In this document: in pieces, positions 11,202 through 22,933 of the stretch | How the letters are laid out: each line of letters begins with the position of its first letter | Position numbering within the stretch: the first letter of the stretch is position 1 | Origin: Ceratorhiza oryzae-sativae | Taxonomy: Eukaryota > Basidiomycota > Agaricomycetes > Cantharellales > Ceratobasidiaceae | DNA length: 64,000 bases | Direction of reading: 5' to 3' | NCBI GenBank assembly: GCA_030998015.1 | Contig: JARWMV010000004.1 | Coordinates: 372,001 to 436,000, forward strand | Program-made: the position numbers and the translations under genes | Notes under the pieces: model-generated | The model's database searches: none | Seen by the model: the letters and a program-made list of their open reading frames with translations, nothing else | Told to the model about the DNA's origin: nothing

Positions 11202-11819
11202 TGTCACAATGGCAAGTCAAGAGAGGGAGGTGGAGGCTGAAAGATCTTGACTATCACAACAACAAAAACAAGAGGTAACAATCTGACAACAACAACACAT
11301 TGTGCAATGAGGAGGAAGTATACTCAGGAAAATGTTGTAGGTGCAATTACTGTTCATGGAGTGTGATCAAAGTGGGGATTCATTGCTTGCAATTGCTGCA
11401 ATCAACACCAGTACATTGCTACAATGAACATTCATTTCATGCTATGAATGCATGAAGAACTCCTCACTTTAATTGCACTGACATTTTTTTCTTAAGTAAG
11501 AATTAACTTGTGTTGATGAGGAGGTCAAGTTTGTGAGGAAACCTTGTTGAGCTTGACCCAGTATATATATATCCTTTGAGCCACATCAAAACAAACACAA
11601 CTATGCTATGAGTCATATTGCTTAGTGACAGAAGCTGCTGCAGAGCAGTGGAATTTCAAATCAAAGATGAAATGCATCTTGGTCAGCAGTCTGGAATATT
11701 CCATGAGTCACATGATACAGTTGTCCCATGAAAGGAAAGTATGTTTTGAAAATGTTCTCAAAAAATGTAATAAATCTGGAAAATGTTATATAGTAGGACA
11801 TGCATGTCAGGTCATGACA
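11202..11819 (-). repeat. Solo LTR, family E (E1)
   Basis: 618 bp, TGTC/GACA ends, target duplication TGAAC on both sides. Related in sequence to the LTRs of Gypsy F (26129, 49757). It is about 165 bp longer than E2, E3 and E5, so it carries extra sequence near its left end. Confidence 0.8.
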
Positions 11820-12015
11820 TGAACTTTATGAATACTCAACCAAATTGTATGATGAAACATTCAATCCACTCCTCTATAACGTGAGAACAGGTTGTACTAG
11901 TAGTGCAAATTGCTGGGAGTCAATGTGACTCCATGGAGCTCCCCAAAACATGCAATCAATTTCTGATTGCATTTGATTACATTCAATTACAAACTTTTGT
12001 AATCTTAGGTCATGA

Positions 12016-12335
12016 TGTTGGAGGGTACAAGTGTGTCAGTGCTTATCTGGGTTACATTACTGTAGTGCAGACTTTTGTCTTTCACTTGAATGCACACTTT
12101 CTCTTCCATATATTCATTGTATAGATATGCTACACTTATGACTCAGTTGGTTAGGCTACAATAGGCTACTCACTTTTTCTCACTTGTACTTGCTGGTTTG
12201 CTCTTGTCTCTATCTCAGCTACATATGTGTAGCTTTGTCTTGTTGTATAATGTTCTGATCTTTATGTTGTAGCTAGTTGCTTGTTGAAGATACCTGTATA
12301 TTTTGCTTGTTTGCTTCACTGTGCTCTGTTATGTT
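12016..12335 (+). repeat. Decayed solo LTR related to Copia II
   Basis: It starts TGTTGGAGGGTACAAGTG like the Copia II LTR (56109-56390) and keeps recognisable blocks such as GTGTCAGTGCT and GTAGCTAGTTGCTTGTT. It is strongly diverged and the right end is approximate. No matching internal region adjoins it. Confidence 0.5.
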
Positions 12336-12479
12336 CTGCATATCAAAGTGTTTTTGCTGATGGTTTGGTGCCAAAAAATCAGGGTATCACATTCCAACTA
12401 CTTAGTCTTAAGGGAGATCTTGTATTGCTCACAATAAGAAGTCAAGTTCTTGGGGTTCTCCCTTCAAACTTAACCCTCC

Positions 12480-12557
12480 TGTTACAGGTCAGGGTAAAGT
12501 TGAATATCTAAAGCTTCAGCAAAGGTAGATTTGTTAGTATACTCTAGTTGTGCTCAA
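12480..12557 (-). repeat. Family D LTR fragment (D6)
   Basis: 78 bp matching the terminal part of D in minus orientation, cut by E2. The rest of D is not found on the other side of E2. Confidence 0.55.
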
Positions 12558-13490
12558 TGTCAGTGGCAATAAGTCAGGTGATGGTGTGAACACCTTGGAT
12601 CACAGGAGCAGAGCCTGTAGAAAACTAGGTGACAACAACAATGGGGGTAAAGGTGACAGCAACACATCAAAAGGTAGAGAGTAAGAGTAGAACAAGACTT
12701 GTATTGACAAGGAGGTCAAGTTTGTGAGGAGACCTTGTCAAACTTGACCTTGTTACAGGTCAGGGTACACTAGAATATCTAGAGCTTAAGCAAATGTAGA
12801 TATGTTAGTATACACTAATCATACTCAATACTTCTTAGACTAGAGTAAGAAGGCTCAAAGTAGTTGCAATGCAATCAAGTAACACTCAAGGTAGTCTTAA
12901 TCTTTCACAGTGTAAACTGACTAATTTATAGGTATAAACAGCAAGACTACTATGGTCAGGTTCCCTTAGATATCTTAAATGTAGTTCAGCCCTAGTTGCT
13001 TGGACTAACTGATACTAATCTTAATACTAGACTTAAGCAATAGCATATAGGATAGATGGTGGGCTGCCTAATGTGTGTACTTCCTCAGCTACAGGTACTT
13101 AGATTTCCTCTAATAGCAGGTACTTAATGTCATGCTCAATCAGGCAATATTGCATCCTTATATATCTCTGTATATAAGATACAATGAATCAGACAGTATA
13201 TAACTAATATGGTACTTTATTCCTCAGTACTAGTTATATAAGAAATCACTCAGACAAGAGAAATAGAAAGAGAAAAGAAACCAATAACCAGTCTGGGTTG
13301 AGTAAGAGTAGGAGGGTGGTCTGGAAGGGCCTCAGAGGAGGTCCTTTTATACCCTGAGGAGGGCATTCCAGAGCCAAATAGATACATGCATGCCAGTGCA
13401 ATCATCAAAAGAGGGTACTGCTATACTTGGGGTACACCCTAGCCCAGTATAGGATATGAGAGTAAAGACAGGGTGTGGATTGAAGGCATT

Positions 13491-14046
13491 TGTTATGACC
13501 TGTCAAACGGACATAACAAAACAACCAAATATTTCTACAGATTTATGGCATTTTTCCTAAGTGGAACAAGCCATAAACAAGGTCACGTGACCTTGGTGCT
13601 TAGCTGGCGCTTATGGTGGTTACCCTGAACTCGCTCCAGCATTTCTCTCCATTGTTACTTGGAGCAAGGAGCGAGTTGTCACGTGATCTCGGCGCTTACG
13701 GCAGGATCACGTGACCTCAGCGCCTACCCCTCGGACCTCGCGCAGCTCTATAAGATTCGGAGCCACACAAACTTAAGACAAACAATTACCTAACCCATAG
13801 TACTATACATAACCTACACCTACTGCGGAGTGTGCTTAGATAATACGTCTGCAGCCACCGCAGCCACAGGTATATATAAGGAGGATAAAGCAAGACTGGA
13901 CGCCTCAGCTTGCTTTATCTCGTCAACCACCATAGACCATAGCAAACACTGTAACTAGAACACTCAATACATACTGCATAGCACCAAACCGTCAACGTAG
14001 CCACTACTTAAGTGCTCCACCAGGGAGCCTCCAGAGGGTCACAACA
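13491..14046 (+). repeat. 5' LTR of Gypsy copy B
   Basis: 556 bp, TGTTATGACC to GTCACAACA. It contains three CACGTG palindromes (near 13585, 13680 and 13709), a TATA-like CTATAAGA near 13747 and TATATATAAGG near 13871. Confidence 0.92.
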
Positions 14047-14167
14047 TTATAAAGCAAGCTCTTAACTTAACTAGTGGCGAACACAAGTATACTACACAGA
14101 TACTAAGGGCTGAGTACACGAGAAAACCAGCTAACTCCTGTGATACATAAGAGAACACAAAGAAACT

Positions 14168-15934
14168 ATGTCACAGAGACCACAAACTCGATCTCAAAGC
14201 AGAGTGGCAAATAGTAGGCCACAATCACCCAAACCCATTGCTTCCCCAGAGGCGGAAGGTAACCCAGATGAGACCCTCCAAGGAATGCCAGGGGGGTTGC
14301 CACAAAACCCAACCAGTGGCTCAACCCAACCCCACTGGGCCCCCATCCTGGGAGGGGAAATAGGGGGAATACCACTCCGCAGCCCTCAACTGCCAATTCA
14401 CCTGATAAATCCAGACCCAGAAGATATCTCAAATCCAGAGAGGGATGAGGTAGAAGATATGACCCGAACCATATACGAACAAGGCACAGCCTTGGCGGAA
14501 GAGGCAAGGACACAACCCCAGCCAGGTCCCGGAACCATAGCCACTGCCAACCCTATTCACACCATTGCCAGCCATCAGGGCGGGGCTCAAGGAACTTAGA
14601 GACAATAATCATAGGGAACTAGAAAAGGCAATCACGGGTATAAATCAGTGTCAAATATCACTAACCCGACAAGAAGGAAACGTGGACTGGATGGTAAGGT
14701 CAATGGAAACATCCAACAAAAATGTCCTCTATGTGGCAAAGAACCAGGACGACCTAAAAGCAGAAATGGGGAACCTGATAAAAGAATTAAAGGACATCTC
14801 CATGGAAATAAACCGGGTACTGGGAATGCAAGAGCGAAAGCTCGAAAGCTTAGAGAAGAAAACCGAAAACACAGGGGAGATCCTAATCGCACTAGAACAA
14901 CGGGTAACCGATCTAGGAAATGAGCTCCGGAAAACAACTGAAGCAGGAAGGCCAAGGGAAAGGACAGAAGAAACCAGGGGAAGAACTAGGGTGGTCATAG
15001 GAAGCCCCTCACGATCCCCCTCAGCCTCCCCAGTACGAACACCCTTTCTGGGAAGAACCTTCCAGGCTGAGTCCACAATAAGACCCCGAACAGAACCTCC
15101 ATCCCAAGCAAACCAACCTACCCTTGCTGCAAACCACACTCCTAAGGAGGCACGAGACTAGGGAGACCCAGCAAATTTAATGGGAAAAAGGGGAAGGAAG
15201 CAGAGAACTTCATAATCAGCATGGAACTTTTCTTTGCTGACTATGACGAATCAGCCTTTGATGACCGAAAAAAGATATCTGCTGTGCTAATGAACATGGA
15301 GGATGGGGAAGCAGCAAACTGGGCACAACCTTACCGCCGGAAACTACTAGCAGGCGAACACACAGGTATTCTTGCATCCTGGAAGGATTTCAGGAAGGGA
15401 TTCCTGGATGCTTTTAATGACCCAGTCATAAAGGAAAAGACCATCCGGAAACTAAGGAAATTAACACAGACCAAGAGTGCATTGGATTATGCTACCCAAT
15501 TCCGGATCCTGATCCAAGAGGTAGACTGGAACCAGGAAGCCCTCAAGGACCAATTCAGGGAAGGGTTAAAACCCGAAGTACGACAAGAGATCTTAAGGAT
15601 TGAAGTACTGGCAAATGAGGCTGAAGGTCCATCATATACCTTAGATCAATTAATCGACTTTGCCTGCAAAATGGATGACATGCAGTTTGCAAACCAGAAA
15701 ATGAATACAAGGACCAGCAACTCATCAAATTCAACCTGGGCACCAGCGAAATACAAACAAGGGGGGAACAAGCCTTTAGGGACCAGTGGCAAACAGGGGA
15801 ACACCCAAACCAACAACATGGTAAGGATACCAAACAGTGAAAAGGACAGGCGAAGGAAAGAAGGACTCTGTATCAAATGCGGTAAATCAGGGCATGTCCT
15901 GAAGGAGTGGAGGCCAGTGGACCTACAAAGCTAA
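14168..15934 (+). pseudogene. Gag polyprotein, Gypsy copy B, frameshifted
   Basis: Gag would package the element RNA in cytoplasmic particles. It starts MSQRPQTRSQSR at 14168, the same start as copy C at 31107. A 2 bp deletion near 14565 compared with copy C, and a second break near 15150, split it into three frames. The middle part is rich in charged heptads (MGNLIKELKDISMEINRVLG) and looks coiled coil. The third part (15221-15934) is the capsid-type domain, with YATQF and LKPEVRQEILR, and a zinc knuckle CIKCGKSGHVLK whose last Cys is lost to a frame change (copy C keeps it). Non-functional as read. Confidence 0.8.
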
Positions 15935-16012
15935 GATACAAGGGAAGGCCAGCAGACAAGTTGAGGAAGAAAGCAGCTCTGAGTCGGAAAACTAATTGGT
16001 CCTACCACTTCC

Positions 16013-19000
16013 ATGTTGGAGGACCCCAATATAACCCCTACCGCAGATGTATGTTACCTCAAGAAGTCTAGTAATCAATCAATAATATACACTACGGTAG
16101 AGGGAATCATGGAACCAGCTAAGACGCTGATTGACTCAGGATCTTCAACCAACTTCATCGATAAGGCCTATTCAAGGGAAAAAGGGATTCCAACCACTCC
16201 CCTCAAACACAAGAAATCAATTGTGGCCATTGATGGAAATGAAATCAAGGATGCCATAGAAGAAAGGGCAGAACTAAACATCGAAGTGGAAGGGAAGACA
16301 CTAAAATGCTCCCTTTATGTAATGACCCTAGGTGACACAGACATAGTCCTAGGGAAAGAATGGCTTGAAGAAGCAGAACCTATCATAGATTGGAAAGACC
16401 TTACCATCTCATACCCAACGAAATCAAGGCAAGGGCAGCAAGTGAAAGCCTACAAATCCCAGAAGAATTTAGGGATTTTGAAGACCTATTTGGGGAAGAA
16501 GGTTTCCGAGAACTTCCACCCCACCGAGGTAACCTAGACTTCAAAATGGACCTGATCGAGGGAGAGCTGCCAAAGCCTGCAAAGAGGTACAGTATGTCGC
16601 CAGCAGAAACAAAGGCGCTCAGGGAGTACCTAGAGGAGGAACTAAGAAACGGGAAAATAAGGCCCAGCCAGTCAGTTGTAGCTGCACCCTGTTTCTATGT
16701 GAACAAAGCAGATGGAGGGCTTAGGTTGGTAGTCGACTACCGTAAGATGAATGACATCACCAAGCCAGACAGGTTTCCACTTCCAATCCAAATAGAATTG
16801 ATTGAGAGACTGAAGGATGCAACCATCTATTCAAAAATGGATGTTCGATGGGGGTTCAACAACATCAGGGTAAAAGAGGGAGACGAATGGAAAACAGCTT
16901 TCAGGACAGGAGAAGGCCAGTTTGAATGCTTGGTCATGCCATTCGGAGTAAAAGAAGGACCAAGAACCTTTACCAGGTTCATGATGGAAAAGTTCCGTGA
17001 TATAATAGACGATTATGTGGTAATCTACATGGACGATGTACTAGTGTTTTCCAGAAACAGGGAAGAACATGTACAACATGTCAGGGAAGTGTTAAGAAGA
17101 ATGAGGGAAAACCACCTCTTCCTCAAACCACACAAGTGTCAGTTCTTTGTGAAGGAGGTAAGCTTCATTGGAATTGTCATATCCCCAGAAGGGATATCGA
17201 TGGAAAAGGAAAAGGTAAAGGCAGTTCTAGAATGGCCAGAACCTAACACAGTAAAAGAAGTCCAAGCCTTCCTAGGCTTCGTGGGGTTCTATAGAAGGTG
17301 GATAGAGAAGTTTAGTACCTTAGCCAAACCCCTCACAGATCTCACCCAAAAAGATGTCAAATTCCTGTGGGAAAGAAAACAACAGGAAGCATTTGAAGCT
17401 ATCAAAGAAGCAGTAGCAAGAGAACCGGTCCTGATCCACCCAAACCCAAACAGGCCATACATACTGGAAACAGACGCCTCAGGAGTGGCCATGGGGGCGG
17501 TACTAAGCCAAAAGGGTGATGACAACCGATTGCATCCAATTGCCTTCCTATCGAAGAGCTTCACCCCACCAGAGAAAAATTATGACACCTACGACAAGGA
17601 GTTGCTTGCAATTGTTAGGTCCTTAGAGCACTGGAGGTTATACTTAGAAGGGACAGAGGAACCTATTGTGATATACACTGACCATAGGAACCTCCAGTAC
17701 TGGCAAAATGCCCAGATGTGGAATAGAAGGCATGCCAGATGGTATCTCACTCTGGCACCCTTCAATTTTCAGATTGTGTACAGACCAGGGAAACTCTCAC
17801 AGAAGCCAGATGCCCTTTCCAGAAGGAGCGACCATGGGGATACCCCTATGGAACCACAGATCATGATTCCAGAAGAAAGGTTCATAGGTTTCATGGCAGA
17901 AGTACAGGGGAATTTCTGGGAAGAGCTTAAAGAAGCTCAGGAAGAAGACGAATCTATCAGATCCTTAAGGCTGAGTGTGGCAAATAAAGAACAACTACCG
18001 CCCTCAGTACAGAAGGAATTTAGACGGTATGAAATGAAGGAGGGCCTATTAAGGTATGACGATAGGCTCTACATCCCAGATGACAAGGACTTGAGGTTGA
18101 GTCTCCTTGAGGAGTGCCATGACGCCCCAGTGGCAGGTCATCAGGGACAAGCCCGAACACTAGAATTACTATCAAGGGATTACTATTGGCCAGGAATGAA
18201 GGCCCAAGTAAACCGATACGTGGAATCTTGTGAAACATGTCAAAGAAGCAAAGGACACAAACAAGGCACTCCCTGAAGTCCTTACCAATCCCATGGAAAC
18301 CATGGGCAGATGTCGCATATGATTTCATCGTCAAATTACCTGTCTCAAAGGGGTACGACAGTATTTGACAGTTGTAGATCGCTTCTCCCGGCAGGCCCAT
18401 TTTGTACCATGTCTGGAGAGCACCAATGCAGAAGAACTGGCAGAAATATTCATAAGGGAAGTATGGAGACATCACGGGACCCCAGAAACCACTGTCTCAG
18501 ACCGAGGGCCAACCTTTAACAGCCAATTCCTAAAGCCCTATACAAAGGAATTGGGACAAAGCCCAGATTCTCCACTGCTTTCCATCCAGAAACAGATGGT
18601 CTGTCGGAAAGGACAAATCAATGGGTAGAAGGGTTCTTAAGAACCTTCTGCAATTATAGACAAGATGATTGGGTAAAATGGTTACCCATTGCCGAATTCT
18701 GCCATAACAACCACGTAAATGCTACAACAGGACAAACCCCATTTGAAACAGTATATGGAAAAAACCCAAGATGGGTTGTGAGAGGGAGAAGAACCATCTG
18801 AGGCACCCGCTGCAGACAACATGCGTAATCAAATGGAAAAGGTATGGGATGAGGCAAGAGCCTCAATGGAATTACACCAACAAATGGAAAAGAAAGGGAG
18901 GGAATTCAAGGTAGGAGACAAGGTTTGGCTGCTCCTAACAAACCTCTCGTCCAAGAGACCCTCCAAGAAACTGGACAACCAAAAAGGGGGGCCCTTTGAA

Positions 19001-19415
19001 ATCACAGAAAAGATCTCATCCCATGCATATCACCTGGACCTACCTAAAACCATACGTGTACACAATGTATTCCATGTAAATCTCCTCTGCCATTCACAGA
19101 AGATAAAGACTTCCAAGAAGGCAGGCCAAACCACCACCAATCATAACGGAAAAAGGAGAGGAGGAATACGAGGTGGACCACATTGCAAATTATGAATGGC
19201 GGAATGGCGAGCTGTTTTACCAAATCAGATGGAAGGGCTACGACCCAATAGAAGACACAATGGAACGTGCCAGCAAGTTTGCTGACATGAAAGAGGTTCT
19301 AAATGACTTGCAAAGGCGCTTACCAGACACACCAATGCCAGTCAAGACAAGTCAGCACTCAGGTGACTCGAAAGGCAGGCCAAAGAGAACCAAACAAGGA
19401 TCTGGAAAGCTTTAA
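16013..19415 (+). pseudogene. Pol polyprotein with chromodomain, Gypsy copy B, frameshifted
   Basis: Domains in order: aspartic protease (LIDSGSSTNF near 16125); reverse transcriptase with intact VIYMDDVLVFS near 17022; RNase H (LETDASGVAMG near 17463); integrase zinc domain (HDAPVAGH...CETCQRSK, 18118-18252) and catalytic core (18300-18700); C-terminal chromodomain (about 19170-19330, LFYQIRWKGYDPIEDTMERA), which in this class is thought to steer integration to marked chromatin. Compared with copy C, 1 bp losses near 16420, 18268 and 18362 and others break the frame, so no full polyprotein can be made from this copy. Confidence 0.88.
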
Positions 19416-19468
19416 AAAGAGCCATCCAAGATACCCAAGAAAGGCCAGAGCCTGCTCTACCACCTCAC

Positions 19469-21627
19469 TTGCACCACAACACACCTGCGAAACCCCAAAA
19501 CATGCCTTTCGTCACTCACCCAGTTGCACATCCCAACCGTTACACCCCACTTGCTGAAAATCAGGTTGCCCCACTTTGGCAGCCACCCACCACCAGGCGG
19601 CCAGCACCCTACCCTGGCAGGGAAAATCGTCCTAAACCAGGGATGTACTGCTCCAGTGTGGAAGACGCTGTTATGGATCACTAACATTTTCTATTATTTT
19701 AGTCTGCTCAGCCAACAAGCGATGCCTCTGTAATTAAATTGTGAAATACTCGAATTTGTATGCGCTCTGAATTGTACTATTTTCTGTTTCATTAAATAGT
19801 ACAAAATTCCCGCTCTCCAACGCATATTTTATTAAGTTTTTACGATAAGATCTCAGAGAGATACAGAGGTTGCGATATTTCCTCTTATCAGGAGATATTG
19901 ATTACAACATCGCACCGCTCATATCTCGGCAACCGCTTACGCTATCAAAGCGATCTTGTGCTCTATCGACAGCCAATCTTCGGCGGTATCTGCTGCCCGA
20001 AGATCGTCGCGATCCACTGGATCCTCGCGCCGGAATGGCCCGAAGATCATTAGAATCTTACTGGACCATCAATCAAGATCTAATGACTCCAGTGAGTCAG
20101 GAGAGCTTCCCAAATTGATCCAGAAGCTTCTCTGACTCACTTTATGACTCACTGAGATGTAGCCTCCATTCATTACATGTATATACTATGAATATGATCT
20201 ACAAGCCAATAGCAGGTCTCAGATGCATCAATGCCTTCGATCCACACCCTGTCTTTACTCTTTTATCCTATACTGGGCTAGGATGTACCCCAAGTATAGC
20301 AGTACCCTCTTTTGATGATCGCACTGGCATGCATGTATCTATTTGGCTCTGGAATGCCCTCCTCAGGGTATAAAAGGACCTCCTCTGAGGCCCTTCCAGA
20401 CCACCTCCCTCTACTCAACCCAGACTGGTTATTGGTTTCTTTTCTCTTTCTATTTCTCTTGTCTGTGTGTGATTTCTTATATAACTAGTACTGAGGAATA
20501 AAGTACCATATTAGTTATATACTGTCTGAGACATTGTATCTTATATACAGAGATATATAAGGATACAATATTGCCTGATTGAGCATGACATTAAGTACCA
20601 GCTATTAGAGGAAATCTAAGTACCTGTAGCTGAGGAAGTACACGCATTAGGCAGCCCACCATCTATCCTATAAGCTATCGCCTAAGCCTAGTATTAAGAT
20701 TAGTATCAGTTAGTCCAAGCGACTAGGGCTGAACTACATTTAAGATATCTAAGGGAACCTGACCATAGTAGTCTTGCTCTTGATACCTATAAATTAGTCA
20801 GTTTACACTGTGAAAGATTAAGACTACCTTGAGTGTTACTTGATCGCATTGCAACTATTTTGAGCCTTCTTACTCTAGTCTAAGAAGTATTGAGTACGAT
20901 TAGTGTATACTAACATATCTACATTTGCTTAAGCTCTAGATATTCAAGTGTACCCTGACCCATAACAGACGCCCAGAGGTACGCTGAACAACTGTTGCCA
21001 GGGGCTAACCTAGTATACATCCCAAAGAAGTTAAGGGATGAAAGGAACTGGATTGACGATGACAAGTACCTGGATCCCAGGTTAGGGGTCCTGACATGGC
21101 ATGGAAGCTGGAAGCCAACAACAAGAAACGCCTTGTTAAGAACACCAATGTATGTCGTCGACAATATCATGGGACCAACAGTCGACGTGGTGACCAAGGC
21201 AGCAAGACAACAGAGGAGGGCCACAGGCCAAATGGCAGACGGAGGGGACTGGGAGGTGGAGCGCTGGGCAAAGGCATTGCTGGAAGAATGGAAGTTGACA
21301 CCAGCTGCACTGTATGTGGGACTGCTCGAAGCAACTACCACTGATGAGATGTTTACTGCTATCAGGACAAAGCAGGCAAACATGAATGACTTCCGAAATT
21401 GGGTGAAGGTGCACCCAAACAAAAACACCAATTACGACACTGATATGACAAGCCTTACATCAAGCCTAGAATCACTGGTCGTGGCTGAGGAAGAAGCCAA
21501 GCCAGAAATAAAGGAACCCACCCTGGACCCAGCTGCAGAGGAAGCCAAACAGGACTGGGACCGGTGGGAAAACAAGCTTGTCGAAGCTCTGGAGGAGGTG
21601 CCACTGTTGGAACCAACCCCCATATGA
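19469..21627 (+). pseudogene. ORF-X, element cargo protein of unknown function, interrupted by D3
   Basis: Exactly interrupted by solo LTR D3: the frame runs 19469-19668 and resumes at 20973-21627, with codons restored across the GACGC duplication. It would give about 284 residues. The N-terminal 60 residues are Pro, Gln and basic rich. The middle part has LLPGANLVYIPKKLRDERNW and DPRLGVLTWHG, followed by a helical acidic region ending EALEEVPLLEPTPI. No catalytic motif, membrane segment or signal peptide is visible. Copy C has the same frame without D3 (43338-44210). It lies between the chromodomain and antisense ORF-Y, convergent with the latter (82 bp apart). I do not recognise the family; a structural or accessory role is a guess only. 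Confidence 0.6.
19669..20967 (+). repeat. Solo LTR, family D (D3), inside ORF-X
   Basis: 1299 bp, TGTTATGG to CCATAACA, target duplication GACGC at 19664-19668 and 20968-20972; copy C shows the empty site at 43550. It has a TATA box (GGGTATAAAAGGACC near 20366) and AATAAA near 20497, in the order expected for an LTR. Confidence 0.92.
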
Positions 21628-21708
21628 CCACTTTGCCTCCCACAAATTGTCTCCCGAATGTATAAGAGTTTTATTTTTCTTTTACACACCAAACTTAATA
21701 CATTTCTT

Positions 21709-22250
21709 TTACTCTCTATTTTTACGTTTGCCCTTGAGGGGCCGGGTATAGGGCTTCTTGCCCCTGTTATCCTTCTTATTGGTCCGAACAACTGACCGGG
21801 TAGTGGGCTGCAGCCAAGGAGCCTCCCCCCCTGGGAGGTCGGCCATGTAGTTCTGGAAACACCCAGAACCAGACGCTGCAAAGGGCGAAGCCTCATCAAA
21901 CAAGGGAGCAGAGCCCTCCTCGAAGAATTCGGCAAGAGCAGCCTGGTGAGACCGCTCCTCAAAGGACTTGTACTCCTGATCAACAAGCGCCCAGACACGC
22001 TCAAGGGTGGCCTCATGGGCCTGACCATCAAGGAGGATGTGCTCTTCTACAGAACGAGTTAGCTACGTGAGAATGACGAAGAACGAACACACATACCTGG
22101 CACCCCACAGAAGAACCAATCCCCAACACCTTGATAGAAGTCTTCAAGGGAGGCGTCGCACACAGCATCACAGTAGGCGCAGTACTCCCCCTTAGGGAGA
22201 GACCAGAAGGTGCAGTCAAGGGGATTGTAGTTAAGGGAAATAACATGCAT
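21709..22250 (-). CDS. ORF-Y, spliced antisense cargo gene of unknown function (copy B)
   Basis: Exon 1 is 22250-22097 and exon 2 is 22046-21709, with a 50 bp intron (GTATGT to TGTAG). Splicing gives about 163 residues without stops. The N-terminal exon has three Cys in SLPKGEYCAYCDAVCDAS and ends DWFFCGVP. Exon 2 is acidic and helical (ERVWALVDQEYKSFEERSHQ). The tail is strongly basic (NKKDNRGKKPYTRPLKGKRK), suggesting nucleic acid binding or nuclear import. It is antisense to the retrotransposon and diverges from Rep across a 680 bp spacer. Copy C has the same two exons and the same intron length (44288-44820). An intron on this strand would survive reverse transcription of the sense transcript, which fits its retention. 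Family not recognised. Confidence 0.65.
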
Positions 22251-22752
22251 AGTAAAGAATGGGATGAGGAAGGAAAACAACAAAACCACGAACATTAAAA
22301 AAAAATCACAGTGCAACACAATAACTTGCACAAACATCAAAACAAGGACTGGTCAGGTGACACCAACAGACACGTGACCATCTGCCAGAAAACAAACAAC
22401 AAAGCATGGGAATCACATGACTTAGCCTAGTCACGTGACCACCTGCCAGAAAACAAACAACAAAGCACAGGAATCACATGACCTAGCCTAGTCACGTGAA
22501 TATACGCTATCCCCTAACTACCGGAGGCGTCAGAGAGGGGGCACCAACCGAAGTGGGGGAGCGGAGGCCCCGAGCGTAGCGAGGATCAAGGCTGACGTGG
22601 AGGAACGGATGGGAGGGCACCCCTTGGAGATGCGTCATCACCGAAATAAGGTCATGTGATCACAACAAATGCAAGATGGAGTCATGTGACAATCAAAACG
22701 GACCTTGCAGCTTATATAGACAAGCACAAGGCCCAAGATAACCCGCACTCTC
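22251..22752. promoter_or_regulatory. Divergent spacer between ORF-Y and Rep, copy B
   Basis: 502 bp without a gene. It holds the 61 bp repeats, a poly-A run near 22297, and a TATA-like CTTATATAGACAAG near 22711 about 40 bp before the ATG at 22753. I did not find the geminivirus-type nonanucleotide TAATATTAC. Confidence 0.5.
22371..22499 (+). repeat. Two tandem 61 bp repeats in the ORF-Y/Rep divergent spacer
   Basis: The units are 22371-22431 and 22432-22492, each opening with CACGTGACC, with a third CACGTGA at 22493-22499. Copy C has one unit only (44937-44997). They could be iteron-like Rep sites or upstream activating elements. Confidence 0.7.
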
Positions 22753-22933
22753 ATGCTCTCTTCCCAGTCCCCAAACACCTCTAAAACTGTAAACGATGCT
22801 AAGCGGAAATGGATCGAACGCAGCAACACGCCAGCCAAGCGGATCAAGCGAAGGGCAGAGGTCGGCGTCGCCATCACCAGCGCCCTTGGTATCAAGCTGA
22901 GCCCCCTCGCCCGCTTCTATGCGGCCTACGCCG
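22753..22933 (+). other. Short frame upstream of Rep with a nuclear-localisation-like cluster
   Basis: An ATG at 22753 opens a frame with NTPAKRIKRRAEV, offset from the Rep frame. A 55 bp GT-AG intron (GTATCAAG to ATCAAG, ending about 22942) would join it in phase to Rep, giving a longer nuclear-targeted N-terminus. In copy C the acceptor is not conserved in place, so this is a suggestion only. Confidence 0.3.

Noticed and set aside
14632..15139. Minus-strand frames over gag
   Set aside because: They mirror the sense gag in codon pattern and are not supported by motifs; treated as shadows.
19669..20967. Family D as a MITE or independent DNA transposon because of its inverted tips
   Set aside because: TG...CA ends, 5 bp target duplications, and a TATA box followed by AATAAA fit a solo LTR better.
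22251..22752. Geminivirus-type origin nonanucleotide TAATATTAC near Rep
   Set aside because: I looked through the spacer in copies B and C and did not see it or a clear loop equivalent.
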